From: Leptobrachium leishanense
Taxonomy: Eukaryota > Chordata > Amphibia > Anura > Megophryidae
NCBI GenBank assembly: GCA_009667805.1
Contig: CM019072.1
Location: 39,797,519 to 39,861,518 of the forward strand
Direction of reading: 5' to 3'
Length of the DNA: 64,000 bases
Made by a program: the position numbers and the translations under genes. This document shows, one piece after another, positions 10,511 through 22,569 of the stretch (positions are counted from its first letter, which is position 1; the number at the start of each line of letters is the position of its first letter). The notes below the pieces were generated by a model that saw only the letters and a program-made list of their open reading frames with translations, searched no databases and was not told where the DNA came from.

Positions 10511-10523
10511 AGGAGGGGGAGAG
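10511..10523 (+). other. polypurine tract of host gypsy
   Basis: AGGAGGGGGAGAG lies directly before the TGTAGCG start of the 3' LTR. Confidence 0.8.
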
Positions 10524-11657
10524 TGTAGCGATGTGTTAAAGTTTACTGTGGCAGTACCCATTTTTGGCCACAAGATGGAGACTATCACGATTTAAGACCC
10601 TGGACACTTGAACTACATATCCATGCATGCTTTGCGAAGAAACAGGAAGTGGGTGGGTTTGTGGAGAGCCTGTACATCCTGCACCTCGTGGAGAGCAGGC
10701 AGAGCGCGCCAGGGAGCTGAGGAGAGCGGATGCACAGAGACACACACAGAAGGAGAGATCAAGAGCTAGGCCGGAGCGCAGACAGAGTGGATTGGGCCTC
10801 ACAATCGGGCCACCCAGCCTTGCGGGAGAGAGACATCACCAGCTGTATTCCGAGTGCAGTGCTGAGGAGAGAAGATCCCTCGAGTAAGGAGTACCGCGGT
10901 CGATTGAAGCGGGGAGCAGGCGGTAAGCTGGCTGAGTTGCGGCTGACAGACAGAAGGCCAGACAACAGATCCGGTGGTCGGCGTCCCCAGTCAATATCGA
11001 GCGGAGAGACGTCCTGGGTCAGCGGAACCTCAAGCTTGCGCCGGATGGGTGAGAGGCCCCCAAGGCCGTGTGTAAATTTAAGCGTACACTGCTGTTTTCT
11101 TCTAAAACCCACAGGGCCCCAACTGACTAGTCGAAGACATCGTTAAAGCAAGCTCACTGGCCAGTAGAAAAGTACCCGGGTACCCTACATATATAAATAT
11201 ATATCACTTCAAGTTCTGGGACTTAACCTGTGCAGGACTCTGTTTTCCTTTTTCAAAATCCATACAAGGGGGCAAAGAAAACGCTACATTCTGAACGATT
11301 TTTCCTTTTTTTGTTCCCGCTGCGCGTCTATCGTAATACGAGAACTGTGTATTTTATTGTGTCCCGCTACGCGGTTTTTTCCTCGAATTTCGTATCTTTT
11401 AATTTTCTGCTCGGTCGGGGTTTTTTTCCGAAAATACGAAGCCCTCGTGTTTTCGTTTCTTTTGCCGCTGCGCGTTTATCGTGTTACGAAAGTACTGTAA
11501 ATCTTCCTGCATATACCGTGTCTTAAGAGCTGCAAACCTTTTAGTAAACCTTTTAAATTATAAAACTGTTCAGCGTGTTGGAGTATATTTATTCCCTAGT
11601 GCGGGGAGACTGACCCGTGGTTCATTTTCAGCGGCTCCTCCGGGAGTGAGCGCTACA
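10524..11657 (+). repeat. 3' LTR of host gypsy element
   Basis: Begins TGTAGCGATG and ends GAGTGAGCGCTACA, so the ends are the short inverted repeat TGTAGCG/CGCTACA. It is preceded by a purine tract. A related solo LTR in inverted orientation sits at 52440-53374, which supports these borders. The 5' partner lies outside the window, so its target duplication cannot be checked. Confidence 0.85.
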
Positions 11658-11914
11658 TATCCTTTCACTGAAAATGCTTCAATACTACGGACAGCTATGG
11701 AGCTAGGCATGGTACTGAAACATCATATCTCTATTCAATTAATTGCAGAACAGATTAAAGCCTTCTTTTAAAATAAATTAGGACCACTAAAATTTCACTG
11801 AAAAAATCCCAAAAAATAAACAAAATGGATTTTTGCTGCATATTTTGTCATAAACTGTAGAGTGAGAGGAACACTGGTGGGGTTGCGTCATTCTATCACT
11901 GGTTGCTATACTTA
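11658..11914. other. unassigned spacer
   Basis: AT-rich sequence between the gypsy LTR and the foldback element. I see no gene, inverted repeat or known repeat family. A short open stretch carried over from the LTR ends at 11771. Confidence 0.6.
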
Positions 11915-12059
11915 GGGCACCATTACATTCCTATCGCTAACGTGAGTGAGCGTTAATGTTAGCCCTGGTGGGCCCCACCATATTACAACCCACACTTTTC
12001 AGCTCGAGGTTACTGTACTTTGCGCCCCCTATACTTAACATGGGGAGCGCAAAGTGTTA

Positions 12060-13194
12060 ATTAGCGATAGGATTACAATATACTAACACTAATTACCGTC
12101 CGGCTGCAGTTACTGAAATGTTAACCACAGCCAGGACTTAGTGCTAACGGATTCCGTTGCTGCAGAATCCGTCAGCAACAGCAGAAACCCCTCTAAAACC
12201 GATCAGATACTCCCCTCCTATCCCACGACGAGGATTGTGGCTCCAACCGTCTCCTCTGTCTGGCTGGAGCAGGGAGAGACTGGGGGGAAAAGTCCACCAG
12301 TCTCTCTCTGTGGTTCACTATGCCGACCTGCCTTTTCTCGTGAGGCTAGATCCAGCAGATCATGTGAACGGAAAAGCAGAAACACAATGGAGTCCTATGG
12401 ACTACATCGAGTGGATGGTCGTGGAGGCGCTTAGCATGGCCGCGCGCATCCCGGGGTTTAGAACCCGATTATGATGCAGGCTGCTTTTTCAGCGCCTGCA
12501 TTGTAATATCACGCTAAAATGGGGACGCAAAGGAGAAACCTGCAGGCGCAGGTTTTCCTCTCTAGCGTCCCCGTTTTAGCGTTAGTAATGCCCTTAATTT
12601 TTTACATGCACATGTATCGTACAAACATAGACACTTTTTTGTCAACCGCTTAAGGGCATCATTACATCATTATTAACGCTAAAACAGGGACGCTAGGGAG
12701 AAAAACCTGCGCCCGCAGATTTCTCCTTTGCGTCCCCGTTTTAGCGTGATCTTACGATGCAGGTGCTGAAAAAGCAGCCTGCATTGCAATCGGGCGCTAA
12801 ATCCCAGGATCCGCACAGCAGCGCTAAGCCCCGCCGCGAGCATCCACTCGATGGAGTCCATTGAGTTTCTGCTCTGCCGGTCACATGACCTGCTGGATCT
12901 TGCCCTATCGAGATCAGGCAGGTCGGCGTAGTGATCCGCAGAGAGAGACTGGGGGACTCCCCCCCCCCCCCAGTATTTTCCTGCTCCTGGCGGACAGAGT
13001 AGGCGGTTGGAGCCGCGGTCCTCGTCGCGGGATAGGAGGTGATTATGCGATTTATTTCGGGGGAATTTGGGCTGATGCTGACAGATTCTACAGAAGTGGA
13101 ATCCATTAGCACCAGGTCCTGGCTGTGGTTAACTTTCGTGTAACCGCAGCCAGATGTTAATTATCGTTAGTATATTGTAATACTAACGCTAATT
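12060..13194. repeat. inner inverted repeat of the foldback element
   Basis: Bases 12060-12600 and 12660-13194 are inverse complements with moderate divergence. For example the (+) frame at 12141 and the (-) frame ending at 13112 both begin M-L-x-D-S, and the words TAATGCCCTTAA and TTAAGGGCATCATTA mirror each other at the centre near 12630. The loop is about 60 bp and the transcript would form a hairpin about 0.5 kb long. The frames inside it are by-products of the repeat and are not called as genes. Confidence 0.85.
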
Positions 13195-13806
13195 ATTATT
13201 ATTATTTATTTATTATTCTTTATTTATAAAGCGCCAGCATATTCCGCAGCGCTGTACAATAAGCACAGTATAGACAGGGTTACAATACATTGAACAACAT
13301 TTGACAAACAGTACAGGAGGAGATGAGGGCCCTATTCCGTAGGAACTCACATCTGGGAGGGTTGGGGTTGGAAACAGGAGGAGAGGACTGTAAGGTGAGA
13401 GTGATTGATGATTGCGTCAGTGAGTTGGGTGGTAGGCTTCCCTAAATAGGAAGTTTTTTAAGGGAGCGTTTGAAGGAAGAGAAGTTAGGGGAAAGTCTGA
13501 CAGTACGAGGGAGAGCGTTCCAGAGAGTGGGGGCTGCGCGTGAGAAATCCTGCAGTCTATCATGGGAAGAGGTGATGCGGGGAGAAGCTAGGCGCAGGTC
13601 ACTGTTTGACCTTAGGGAGCGGGCTGGGGTGTATTTGGTGATTAGTGAGGACAGGTAGTGGGGAGCTGAGTTAGTGAGGGTTTTGTAGGTAAGGATAAGG
13701 ATTTTGAACTTAATTCTGCAGTGGATGGGGAGCCAGTGAAGGGACTCGCAGAGGGGAGCGGCAGAGACAGAGCGGCGGGTGAGGTGAATTAGCCTGGCGG
13801 AGGCGT

Positions 13807-15228
13807 TCAGGATGGATTGTAGGGGGAGAGGCGGGACAGAGGGAGGCCAGATAAGAGATTATTGCAATAGTCGAGTCGGGAGATTACCAGGGCGTGTATG
13901 AGTTGTTTTGTGGCGACAGCGGTAAGAAATGGCCGAATTCTGGAAATATTACGCAGTTGGTATCGGCAGGAGGAGGAAAGAGACTTGATGTGGGGGATGA
14001 AGGAAAGAGCAGAGTCAAGTGTAACTCCAAGACAGCGAACTTGGTTTGATGGGGAAATGGTGATACCCTCCACCGTGATAGAGAAGTCAGGAGGTGGGGA
14101 GGCATTGGAGGGAGGAATAAGTAGGAGTTCAGTCTTCGACATGTTGATCTTTAGGTGGTGGGAGGCCATCCAGGAGGAGATGCCAGATAAACAGTCACTG
14201 ACTTTTGAAAGGACAGGGGGAGAGAGATCAGGGGTAGAGAGGTAGATCTGAGTGTCATCAGCGTAGAGGTGGTAATTGAAGCCAAAGCTGTTGATGATTT
14301 TGCCCAGGGAGGAGGTGTAGATGGAAAAGAGCAGAGGACCAAGGACAGAGCCTTGAGGTACACCAACAGATAGAGGCAATGAGGAGGAGGAGTTACCAGC
14401 AAAGGACACACAGAAGGACCTGTTGGATAAATAGGATTCGACCCAAGCGAGTGCAGTGTCACCGAGACCCAGAGAGTTGAGGGTCTGTAGAAGGAGGGGG
14501 TGGTCAACAGTGTCAAAAGCAGCCGAGAGGTCAAGCAGGATGAGAATAGAATAGTGGCCGTGTTTTTTAGCAGTTAGGAGGTCGTTGGTGACTTTGGTGA
14601 GGGCAGTTTCAGTTGAGTGTAGGGGACGGAAGCCAGATTGCAGGGGGTCAAGTAGGGAATTGGAGGACAGGAAGAGGGAGAGGCGGTTGAAGACTAGTTT
14701 TTCTAAGAGCTTTGATGTGAAGGGAAGCAGGGATACAGGGCGGTAGTTGGATGGAGAGTTGGGATCTAGGGATGGTTTCTTTAGTAAAGGGGTAACTAGC
14801 GCGTGTTTGAAGGCGGATGGAAAGGAGCCAGTGGAGAGAGAGAGGTTGAAGATGTGTGTGAGAGCAGGGGTGAGGGAGGAGGAGAGGGGAGGAATTAGAT
14901 GCGAGGGAATGGGGTCGAGCGGGCATGTGGTGAGATGTGAGGAGGACAATAAGGAATTGACTTCCTCCTCAGTGGCTGGGAGGAAGCGGCAGAGGGTGGC
15001 AGAGGGGACCTGTGGGAGTGGAGGTGGCAGATAACTATCTTGTGTTGGGATGTTGCGTCTGATATTTAGAGTTTTACTGAGGAAGTAGTCTGCCAGGTCT
15101 TGAGCGCTGAAGGCAGCTGTGGGGGGAGGTGCAGGTGGGTAGAGGAGGGTGTTGAAGGTGGACCAGAGCCGTTTAGGGTTGGAGGACAGCGTAGATATAA
15201 GAGATGAGAAGAAGGATTGTTTGGCCAA
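13807..15228 (-). pseudogene. L2 reverse transcriptase part of ORF2
   Basis: A 473-codon frame with LINE RT motifs in order: the finger region with [13 protein letters not shown]-x-x-[19 protein letters not shown] (first catalytic Asp), [13 protein letters not shown], and L-Y-A-D-D-T-Q-I-Y (catalytic pair near 14253-14267). This is the motif wording of the L2/CR1 group. The frame ends early at Asn-Pro-Ser. Homology carries on in another frame to about 13440, so a frameshift lies near 13840. It performs target-primed reverse transcription of the element RNA. Confidence 0.9.
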
Positions 15229-16676
15229 GTGGAGGCAGAGGTGTATGACCGGAGAATAAACTTGAAGTGAACAAAATCAGCTTCAGAGCGGGATTTCCTC
15301 CAGGCACGCTCTGCAGTGCGGGAGCATCTTTGCAGGTAGCGTGTCTGGAGGGTGTGCCAGGGCTGAAGCTGGCGGCGTGGGGCCTTACAGAGTCGAAGAG
15401 GAGCAAAAGTGTCTAGAGCAGAGATAAGAGTAGTGTTGTAGTGATTAGTGGCAGCATCAGGGCAGGTGAAGGATGAGGTATGAGGGAGGTGGTGAAGTAG
15501 GTTGGAGAATTGATGGGGGTCCACAGCATGTAGATTTCTGCGAGTGTGTGTGCGGGGTGGGGGAGCAGGGTGTTTAGGAAGTCCAGATAGGTTGAAAGAG
15601 AGAAGGTGGTGGTCAGAGATGGGGAAAGGGCGACAGTTGAACTCAGAAATGGAGCAGAGGTTGGAGAAGACAAGGTCAATAGCGTGACCATCGCGGTGGG
15701 TAGGGAGGAGGGAGGATTGTGTGAGTCCAAGGGAGGATGTGAGTGAAAGAAGTTTGGAGGCAGCAGGGGCGGAAGGATCGTCAATGGGAATGTTGAAGTC
15801 GCCGAGAATTAGGCATGGAAGATTAGAAGACAGGAAGTGAGAAAGCCAGGTAGCAAAGTGGTCAAAGAACTGGGAAGTTGGTCCAGGTGGGCGGTAGATG
15901 ACTGCCACCCTGAGAGCCAGAGGAGAGAACAGGCGGATGCAGTGTGTCTCGAAGGAGGAGAAGGAGAGGGATGGAGGTGGAGGGAGATGCTGGTAGGTGC
16001 AGGAGGGAGAGAGCAGGATTCCGACCCCGCCACCATTTCTCTCACCCGGTCTGGGGGTATGGCTCAAGTGTAGACCGCCATGTGAGAGAGCAGCAACGGA
16101 GGCCGTGTCAGAGGGAGTTAGCCAGGTTTCAGTTAAAGCTAGGAGGTTGAAGGAGTTTGAAAGGAAGAGGTCATGGATTGCTGTGAGTTTGTTGCACACA
16201 GAGCGAGCGTTCCAGAGGGCGCAGGAGAAAGAGGACAGGCGCTGAGGGATGATGGGAATGAGGTTGCTGGGCTTGCAGGGAGGTGATTTATGTGCGATGG
16301 AGATAGGATGAGATGGAAGTATTGGATGTGTTGTGGGGCCAGGGTTAGGGGATATGTCACCTGAATAGAGTAACAGCAGGAAGGTGAGAAAGAGAAGGTG
16401 GGAATGGGATTTGTGGGAGTGGGAGTGATTGGCAGCACGAGAGTTAGAGGGAGACCATGTTCTGAGGAAACAAAGGAGCTCATGCGAGGCCATCATGTGG
16501 GACGAGAGGAGGGAGGGAGAGATGCAGATAGTGTAGGGGTCGGTGGTAGAGGGGCAGGAGTTCCATTTAAGGAGAAAGGTAGAAGTAAAGAGCAGAAGCG
16601 TGAGAGAAGCATGATATAGACGTGCGTTTACCCAGAGTAAAAGTGGGCCTTGCAGTTCCTTCCTCCAGTCCCGCAA
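15066..16676 (-). pseudogene. L2 apurinic-type endonuclease part of ORF2, with 2A-like leader
   Basis: A 536-codon frame. The N-terminal 100 residues are hydrophobic and His/Ser-rich and end in a 2A-like Asp-Ile-Ser-Pro-Asn-Pro-Gly-Pro (residues 107-114). The APE endonuclease follows: W-N-A-R-S-V, T-E-T-W-L (catalytic Glu), V-I-Y-R-P-P, L-G-D-F-N-I-P (catalytic Asp and Asn), H-A-I-D-L-V-F and S-D-H-H (catalytic His). A frameshift near 15230 breaks the link to the RT frame, which overlaps it out of phase. Confidence 0.88.
16335..16358 (-). other. 2A-like translational recoding motif in L2
   Basis: Encodes D-I-S-P-N-P-G-P after a hydrophobic leucine-rich stretch. The 2A family consensus is D-(V/I)-E-x-N-P-G-P, so one position (Ser for Glu) departs from it. 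Such motifs make the ribosome skip a peptide bond between Gly and Pro. Similar sequences are known at this place in APE-type LINEs. Activity of this version is inference. Confidence 0.6.
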
Positions 16677-16678
16677 CT

Positions 16679-18273
16679 CCAGGAATCAACTCTGCGCGTC
16701 CACTTAAGATGCCACTTGAGGATGTCACAGGACCCAAAGCTCAGTGGAGCTGGTCTTAAATGTTATAAAGGGCGGACTGTTTACTTTTTAACTGCCTAAA
16801 TGCAAACACCTGAAGCTAGATGGGCTGTGTCAATAGGGCAGGAGATTCACATGCTAATTAGCAAAGCACATGGTGGAGAAAAACAAAAATAAATAAACAG
16901 AAAAAAACCAAGGAAACGTTATAATGTGGGTGCCTGCGAATACTGGGGGTCCTACCAGCAAAAGTATGCAGGAGATCAGTTGAGATGTGGGTGTCTGTGA
17001 ATAATGGGTGATAATGTCTTACCAGCAAAAGTATGCAGGCGATCAGATGAGATGTGGGTGTCTGAATAATGGGTGATAATGTCCTACCTGTGGAGAGAGG
17101 AGACACAGGACTTAGGGATCGTGATGGCGTAGGGGATCTTGGATAAAACGCCAGGAATCAACTCTGCGCGTCCACTTAAGATGCCACTTGAGGATGTCAC
17201 AGGACCCAAGGCTCAGTGGAGCTGGTCTTAAATGTTATAAAGGGCGGACTGTTTACTTTTTAACTGCCTAAATGCAAACACCTGAAGCTAGATGGGCTGT
17301 GTCAATAGGGCAGGAGATTCACATGCTAATTAGCAAAGCACATGGTGGAGAAAAACAAAAATAAATAAACAGAAAAAAACCAAGGAAACGTTATAATGTG
17401 GGTGCCTGCGAATACTGGGGGTCCTACCAGCAAAAGTATGCAGGAGATCAGTTGAGATGTGGGTGTCTGTGAATAATGGGTGATAATGTCTTACCAGCAA
17501 AAGTATGCAGGCGATCAGATGAGATGTGGGTGTCTGAATAATGGGTGATAATGTCCTACCTGTGGAGAGAGGAGACACGGGACTTAGGGATCGTGATGGC
17601 GTAGGGGATCTTGGATAAAACGCCAGGAATCAACTCTGCGCGTCCACTTAAGATGCCACTTGAGGATGTCACAGGACCCAAGGCTCAGTGGAGCTGGTCT
17701 TAAATGTTATAAAGGGCGGACTGTTTACTTTTTAACTGCCTAAATGCAAACACCTGAAGCTAGATGGGCTGTGTCAATAGGGCAGGAGATTCACATGCTA
17801 ATTAGCAAAGCACATGGTGGAGAAAAAAAAAATAAATAAACAGAAAAAAACCAAGGAAACGTTATAATGTGGGTGCCTGCGAATACTGGGGGTCCTACCA
17901 GCAAAAGTATGCAGGAGATCAGTTGAGATGTGGGTGTCTGTGAATAATGGGTGATAATGTCTTACCAGCAAAAGTATGCAGGCGATCAGATGAGATGTGG
18001 GTGTCTGAATAATGGGTGATAATGTCCTACCAGCAAAAGTATGCAGGCGATCAGATGAGATGTGGGTGTCTGAATAATGGGTGATAATGTCCTACCAGCA
18101 AAAGTATGCAGGCGATCAGATGAGATGTGGGTGTCTGAATAATGGGTGATAATGTCCTACCAGCAAAAGTATGCAGGCGATCAGATGAGATGTGGGTGTC
18201 TGAATAATGGGTGATAATGTCCTACCAGCAAAAGTATGCAGGCGATCAGATGAGATGTGGGTGTCTGAATAAT
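16679..18273 (-). promoter_or_regulatory. tandem 472-bp 5' monomers of the L2, with 65-bp subrepeats
   Basis: CCAGGAATCAACTCTGCG recurs at 16679, 17151 and 17623, exactly 472 bp apart, and the units are nearly identical. Each unit has, on the minus strand, a TATA-like CCCTTTATAACATTT and a GC box-like CCGCCC. Each unit also contains a 65-bp subrepeat (AGCAAAAGTATGCAGG word), which in the distal unit is expanded to about six copies (17966, 18031, 18096, 18161 and 18226). The arrangement is like the tandem promoter monomers of rodent L1. Promoter function is inferred from position. Confidence 0.75.
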
Positions 18274-18835
18274 TAATTAACTCTTTGCTCTGCCCATGTT
18301 AACAATCAAGGTAAAAACCGTGGAGAGCATACAAAAAAGCCGTCTAAAAGAGGGAACAATCACCATCACTGGAGGCACCCAGATGTATTCCCCAGTACAT
18401 CAATAAACAAAAATTGAAAAGTAAAAAATTAAAGTGCCCAGCACTCACATGTCATCAAATACAATAAAATATTTGTTCATGCATACAAATGAATATTGAA
18501 GGGTGTTTGCTTATACAGGCGATGTATATAATGTTTGAACGTCCATATGCTTTTCTAGAAAATAGAAGAAATAAACACAATAGTAAAGTCCAATAACCAC
18601 ACTTGAACTGTTAAAAAGCGGATGATCCAACTCACACTTTTCAGAGCCTATCCAGGCTCGATGGTAGCGCCTGCGGGTGTCTTAAGTGGCTCACCCACTA
18701 GCCCAAATCGATCCAGTGATCCTTGGAACCCAGGATAGTAGAACTTAATCTCGATCCATAGGCGCAGATGAACCCTGCTGGACTTCGTCCTTAGAATGCT
18801 GCTCAAAATTAAAATGACCATAAAATGCACCCCAA

Positions 18836-21800
18836 CGCCCCCAACAGAGCACAACATAGGTTTCTCTCTGCTACATTACGCACACTCCGGGACTTCGCTG
18901 AGGGGTTGGTCGTGTTGGGAGGGGATCTAAACGTACCCTTGGAACCATCCTGGGACACTTCTGCAGGTAAATCATCCATCCCCCTACACATAATACGATC
19001 CTGCCGCAACTCCCTACATGCGTCGAGACTTGCAGATTGCTGGCGGACATTACACCCTGAGGGCAAAGACTTTACATTTTATGCGCACTCCTCCCAAACC
19101 TACTCTAGGATTGATTATCTGTTCATACCACAATATCACCTCTCGGCTCTACGTAGTGTAACCATCGGAACGGCCACATGGTCAGACCACGCCCCTGTCT
19201 CTATCACATTACGCTCCCCCATGTTTCGACCGACTGCCCCTAATTGGCGCCTTAATGACTCCCTCTTGTCTGATCCGCTAGTGACCGAGGAGGGACGACA
19301 AGTCCTTACCGACTTCTTTGAGGAAAATGCCACAGGCGAGGTGGCCTCGCCACTAGTGTGGGAGGCGCATAAATGCGTGATACGGGGCTATTTCATACGG
19401 AAAGGTGCTGAACTGAATAAGAGCCGTACAGCAGCCATGCGAGACTTACAGCGCCAGATAGCACAGATCTCCTCTGACCACAAGCAGGAGGGGGACCCTG
19501 AGACTATGGCTCACCTGACAGTCCTGCGCAGATCCTTAACCTCACTCATGAACGCGACCTATCACAGATCATATCTGCGCTCAAAGGCCCTTTTTCACTT
19601 ACATGGAGACAAGAGTGGGAGGTTATTAGCGCGCATGCTAGCCAAAAAACGTTCAGCTACGTACATAGCAAAACTGCGCGACGCACAGAATATACCGCAA
19701 CGGCTGCCCACAAAGCTTCTTCAAATCACGCGGGACTACTATGCGGCACTCTATGACCTGCGAGGCGCATCATGCCCCCAGGACGTAGCCCGCAAACGCG
19801 CGGACATTATGGCTTACCTCACTAAACACTCCACTAAACGAATCTCCAATCAGGCATCGGAACACCTGGACCGACCCTTGACGGCAGAAGAACTAGCCTT
19901 GGCACTTAAGACCTCTAAAACAGGAAAAAGTCCCGGCCCTGATGGACTCCCAGTCAGATACTACAAGACGTACACTGCAATCCTCTCCCCACATCTCCTG
20001 ACAGCATACAATGACTTGGCAGAAGGACGGCCCCTCCCTACACAGACCTTATGCGCCAACATTACGATTTTACCAAAAGAGGGCAAGGACGGTGAGCTCT
20101 GCTCCAGCTACAGACCCATTTCGTTATTGAACTGTGACTTGAAGCTGTTTGCAAAAATCCTGGCTGACAGGCTTAAACCATTCCTCCCCGCCCTTGTCCA
20201 CGCCGACCAGGTGGGTTTTGTGCTTGGCCGAGAGGCCCGGGACAACACCATGCGAACGCTACAACTCATGCACCATGCGCGCCGCTCGTCTCAGACGTTG
20301 GCGCTCCTGTCCACGGACGCGGAGAAGGCCTTCGATAGGGTAGATTGGGACTTTATATCACTTTCCCTGGTACGCATTGGCCTGGGCCCTCACCTCCGCG
20401 CCTGGATAGGGGCTCTATACGGGGACGCGACTGCGCGTGTGTGTGTGAATGGGGTATTTACGACCCCGTTTCCCATTCGCAATGGCACACGACAGGGTTG
20501 CCCTCTCTCGCCACTATTATTTGTACTAACCCTAGAACCATTTTTGGAGGCCATACGTTCTAATCTGAACATAACAGGGGTTCAGGTGGGTCCCCAACAC
20601 CACAAGGTGGCTGCATACGCGGACGACCTCTTGTTTTTTGTCACAGGGCCGGAGGTGTCCCTGCCAGCAATCATGGTGGCCTTTGAGGAATACGGCGATC
20701 TGTCTAATCTCAAGATCAATTATCTTAAATCCCATATTCTCAACATCTCGGTCCCCAACTCCAGAGCCCAAGCCCTAAAGCCGCACTTCGCCTTCACCTG
20801 GGCATCTGACAAAATCAAATATCTAGGCATATGGCTCACATCTCACGGTTCCCACCTTTTCCGGGAAAACTTTCCCCCATTGTTAACACTACTGCAACGG
20901 GACTTAGCCACCTGGAACTACCCACACATCTCGTGGCTGGGACGTATCTCAGTTATTAAGATGAACATACAACCCAGACTTTTATACTTGCTACAAACGA
21001 TACCCATTGACCTCCCCCGAGCATTTTTGGCCTCCCTTCGGTCACTGGTGACCACTTATATCTGGAGAGGTAAACGCCCCAGGACGAGTTACCAGGTACT
21101 CACGAGATCTAGAGCTGCGGGTGGTCTGGCCCTACCTAACTTTAACTTTTACCACCAGGCCTGTCACTTGCAGAGGGTGGTGGAGTGGTCTAGGGAGGGA
21201 TCGGTTAAATTATGGAGGGCGGTGGAGCAGGAATTGGTTGGGAGACCGATGACAGTCCTCCATGGCTGCCACTGAAGGAGGGTAGGAAACTGGCCAACTC
21301 GTCACCATATGTGAGGGCGACGTATGGCGTATGGCGCCGGATAGCGACCAGATGTAACCTCACCTCCTTTCCCTCTCCTATGACCCCGGTGATACACAAT
21401 GCAGACTACCTTCCTGGACTAGACCCTCACTCGGTCAGGCGACTGATTCCTGATCCCACACCTCGCATACTGCACTTCTTTAATGCCTCGACCCGCCGAT
21501 CGCTGGCAGACATAATGCAGGACAGACGGGTCACCTTCCTCCACTCCTTTCACTATGCCCAGATAAGACATTACCTTGAGGGCATACCCCAAAAACATCA
21601 GTTGGGACGCCCGTTATGGACGTTTGAGAGATTGTGTCACAACTCGGGGCCTCTGTCGCATGGTCTGTCACTCCTATACACGTTACTCAGAGATGCAGCA
21701 ACTAACATTCCACCGCCATACATGGGAAAATGGGAATCAATACTGAATATCACACTTTCGGATGACCAATGGTCCAAGATATGTGACTTAACACACCACT

Positions 21801-22569
21801 GTTCCACTTCCTCCAAACTGCAAGAAACAGCATACAAGGTCCTTAGCTTCTGGTACAGGACACCGGACATAATTAACCGCTTTGACCCTCAGGTTCCTGC
21901 GCTCTGCTGGCGATGCAATGACGCATTGGGCGACATGTTACATATTTGGTGGGAATGCCAAATAATCCGTCCTTTCTGGGTTAGAATCTATGACATACTT
22001 AAAGAATTCACAAACCCCCCTCCTGAGTTTACACCTGCCGCACTACTCCTACACCATAATAGCTACTCTATAACCTCGTACAAACGCACACTGGCTATCA
22101 GGGTCTTAAACACGGCTAAGGCCTTAATACCCCTGTTCTGGAGACAGCTCATACCTCCACCGCTCACACTTTGGTTCACGCGTATGGAAGAACTCCACTC
22201 CATCGAACATCTGATATATAAGGCCTCTGACCGATTACCCCTATACTCAGAGATATGGTCGGACTGGGTCACCAGATCCTCGGCCGCCTCATTTAGAGCG
22301 CTACTGACCCTCCCAGAGCAGTAGAGGGGTTTGAGCAAGATTTGTATTCACATGACAGTCGTGAGGCTCAACCAAAGCCCGTTCTTACCCCCTCCCTACC
22401 CTTTCCCTCCCTTTATTCCCCCCTTTAGAGTGATAAGTATGCATTTTTACCCTGCATGGGACCTGCGTGTCCATAATGGCTTGTTTACACATTTATGAGA
22501 ACCTGCGAGTTCACAGATCTTGATGTTTATCTTTTGAAACTCAATAAACAGATATTTACAAAAAAAAAA
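18836..22569 (+). mobile_element. 5'-truncated L1-clade LINE with poly(A) tail
   Basis: It starts inside the endonuclease domain and ends with AATAAA (22542) and an A-rich tail. ATAAAATGCACCCCAA at 18820-18835 and 22570-22585 is a perfect 16-bp target-site duplication. The mirror arm of the Penelope pair near 34580-34600 shows the uninterrupted site, which confirms both borders. Confidence 0.93.
18837..22324 (+). pseudogene. L1 ORF2: partial endonuclease, reverse transcriptase, C-terminal domain
   Basis: The first frame (to 21275) opens within the endonuclease at G-G-D-L-N-V-P and contains S-D-H-A-P-V. RT motifs follow: G-K-S-P-G-P-D-G-L-P, Y-R-P-I-S-L-L-N, D-A-E-K-A-F-D-R-V-D-W, G-T-R-Q-G-C-P-L-S-P and A-Y-A-D-D-L-L-F (near 20614-20637). 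A frameshift near 21235 moves the C-terminal region, with a Cys-rich segment (A-L-C-W-R-C-N-D, then M-L-H-I-W-W-E-C near 21898-21960), into the frame ending at 22324. This matches the L1 clade. ORF1 and the endonuclease N-terminus are missing through 5' truncation. Confidence 0.92.

Larger units (their letters stand above)
1..11657 (+). mobile_element. Ty3/gypsy LTR retrotransposon, 5' end outside window, split by a nested LTR element
   Basis: Gag with a CCHC zinc knuckle, an aspartic protease (DSGA), and reverse transcriptase, RNase H and integrase follow in the order typical of Ty3/gypsy (integrase last). A purine tract and a 3' LTR (10524-11657) close the element. The 5' LTR and primer site lie before base 1. 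The element is interrupted between protease codons by a complete second LTR element (1415-6149); taking that out restores a continuous protease frame. Frameshifts in gag (near 600) and in the protease-RT linker (near 6535) mean this copy is not autonomous, although most of pol is open. Confidence 0.95.
13195..18273 (-). mobile_element. L2-clade LINE with tandem 5' monomers, inserted in the foldback arm
   Basis: Read on the minus strand: tandem 5' monomers (18273 to about 16679), an endonuclease ORF, a reverse transcriptase ORF, then a 3' UTR. The 3' UTR ends with the tail containing TTTATAAAGCGCCAGCATAT (as read on +) and a TTA-rich microsatellite. TAATT at 13190-13194 and 18274-18278 flanks the element as a 5-bp duplication, and the foldback arm continues across it. 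Two frameshifts (near 15230 and 13840) disable the copy, but length and structure look complete. Confidence 0.88.

Noticed and set aside
16858..17578. Two identical 82-codon minus-strand frames
   Set aside because: They are copies of the same stretch of the 472-bp L2 monomer, in the 5' untranslated promoter region.
17966..18273. Regularly spaced 65-bp repeats that could suggest a CRISPR array
   Set aside because: There are no unique spacers: whole 65-bp units are repeated, in a vertebrate LINE context.
13195..18273. Idea that the left-arm LINE might be part of the foldback element itself
   Set aside because: The TAATT duplication and the continuous foldback arm across it show a separate later insertion.
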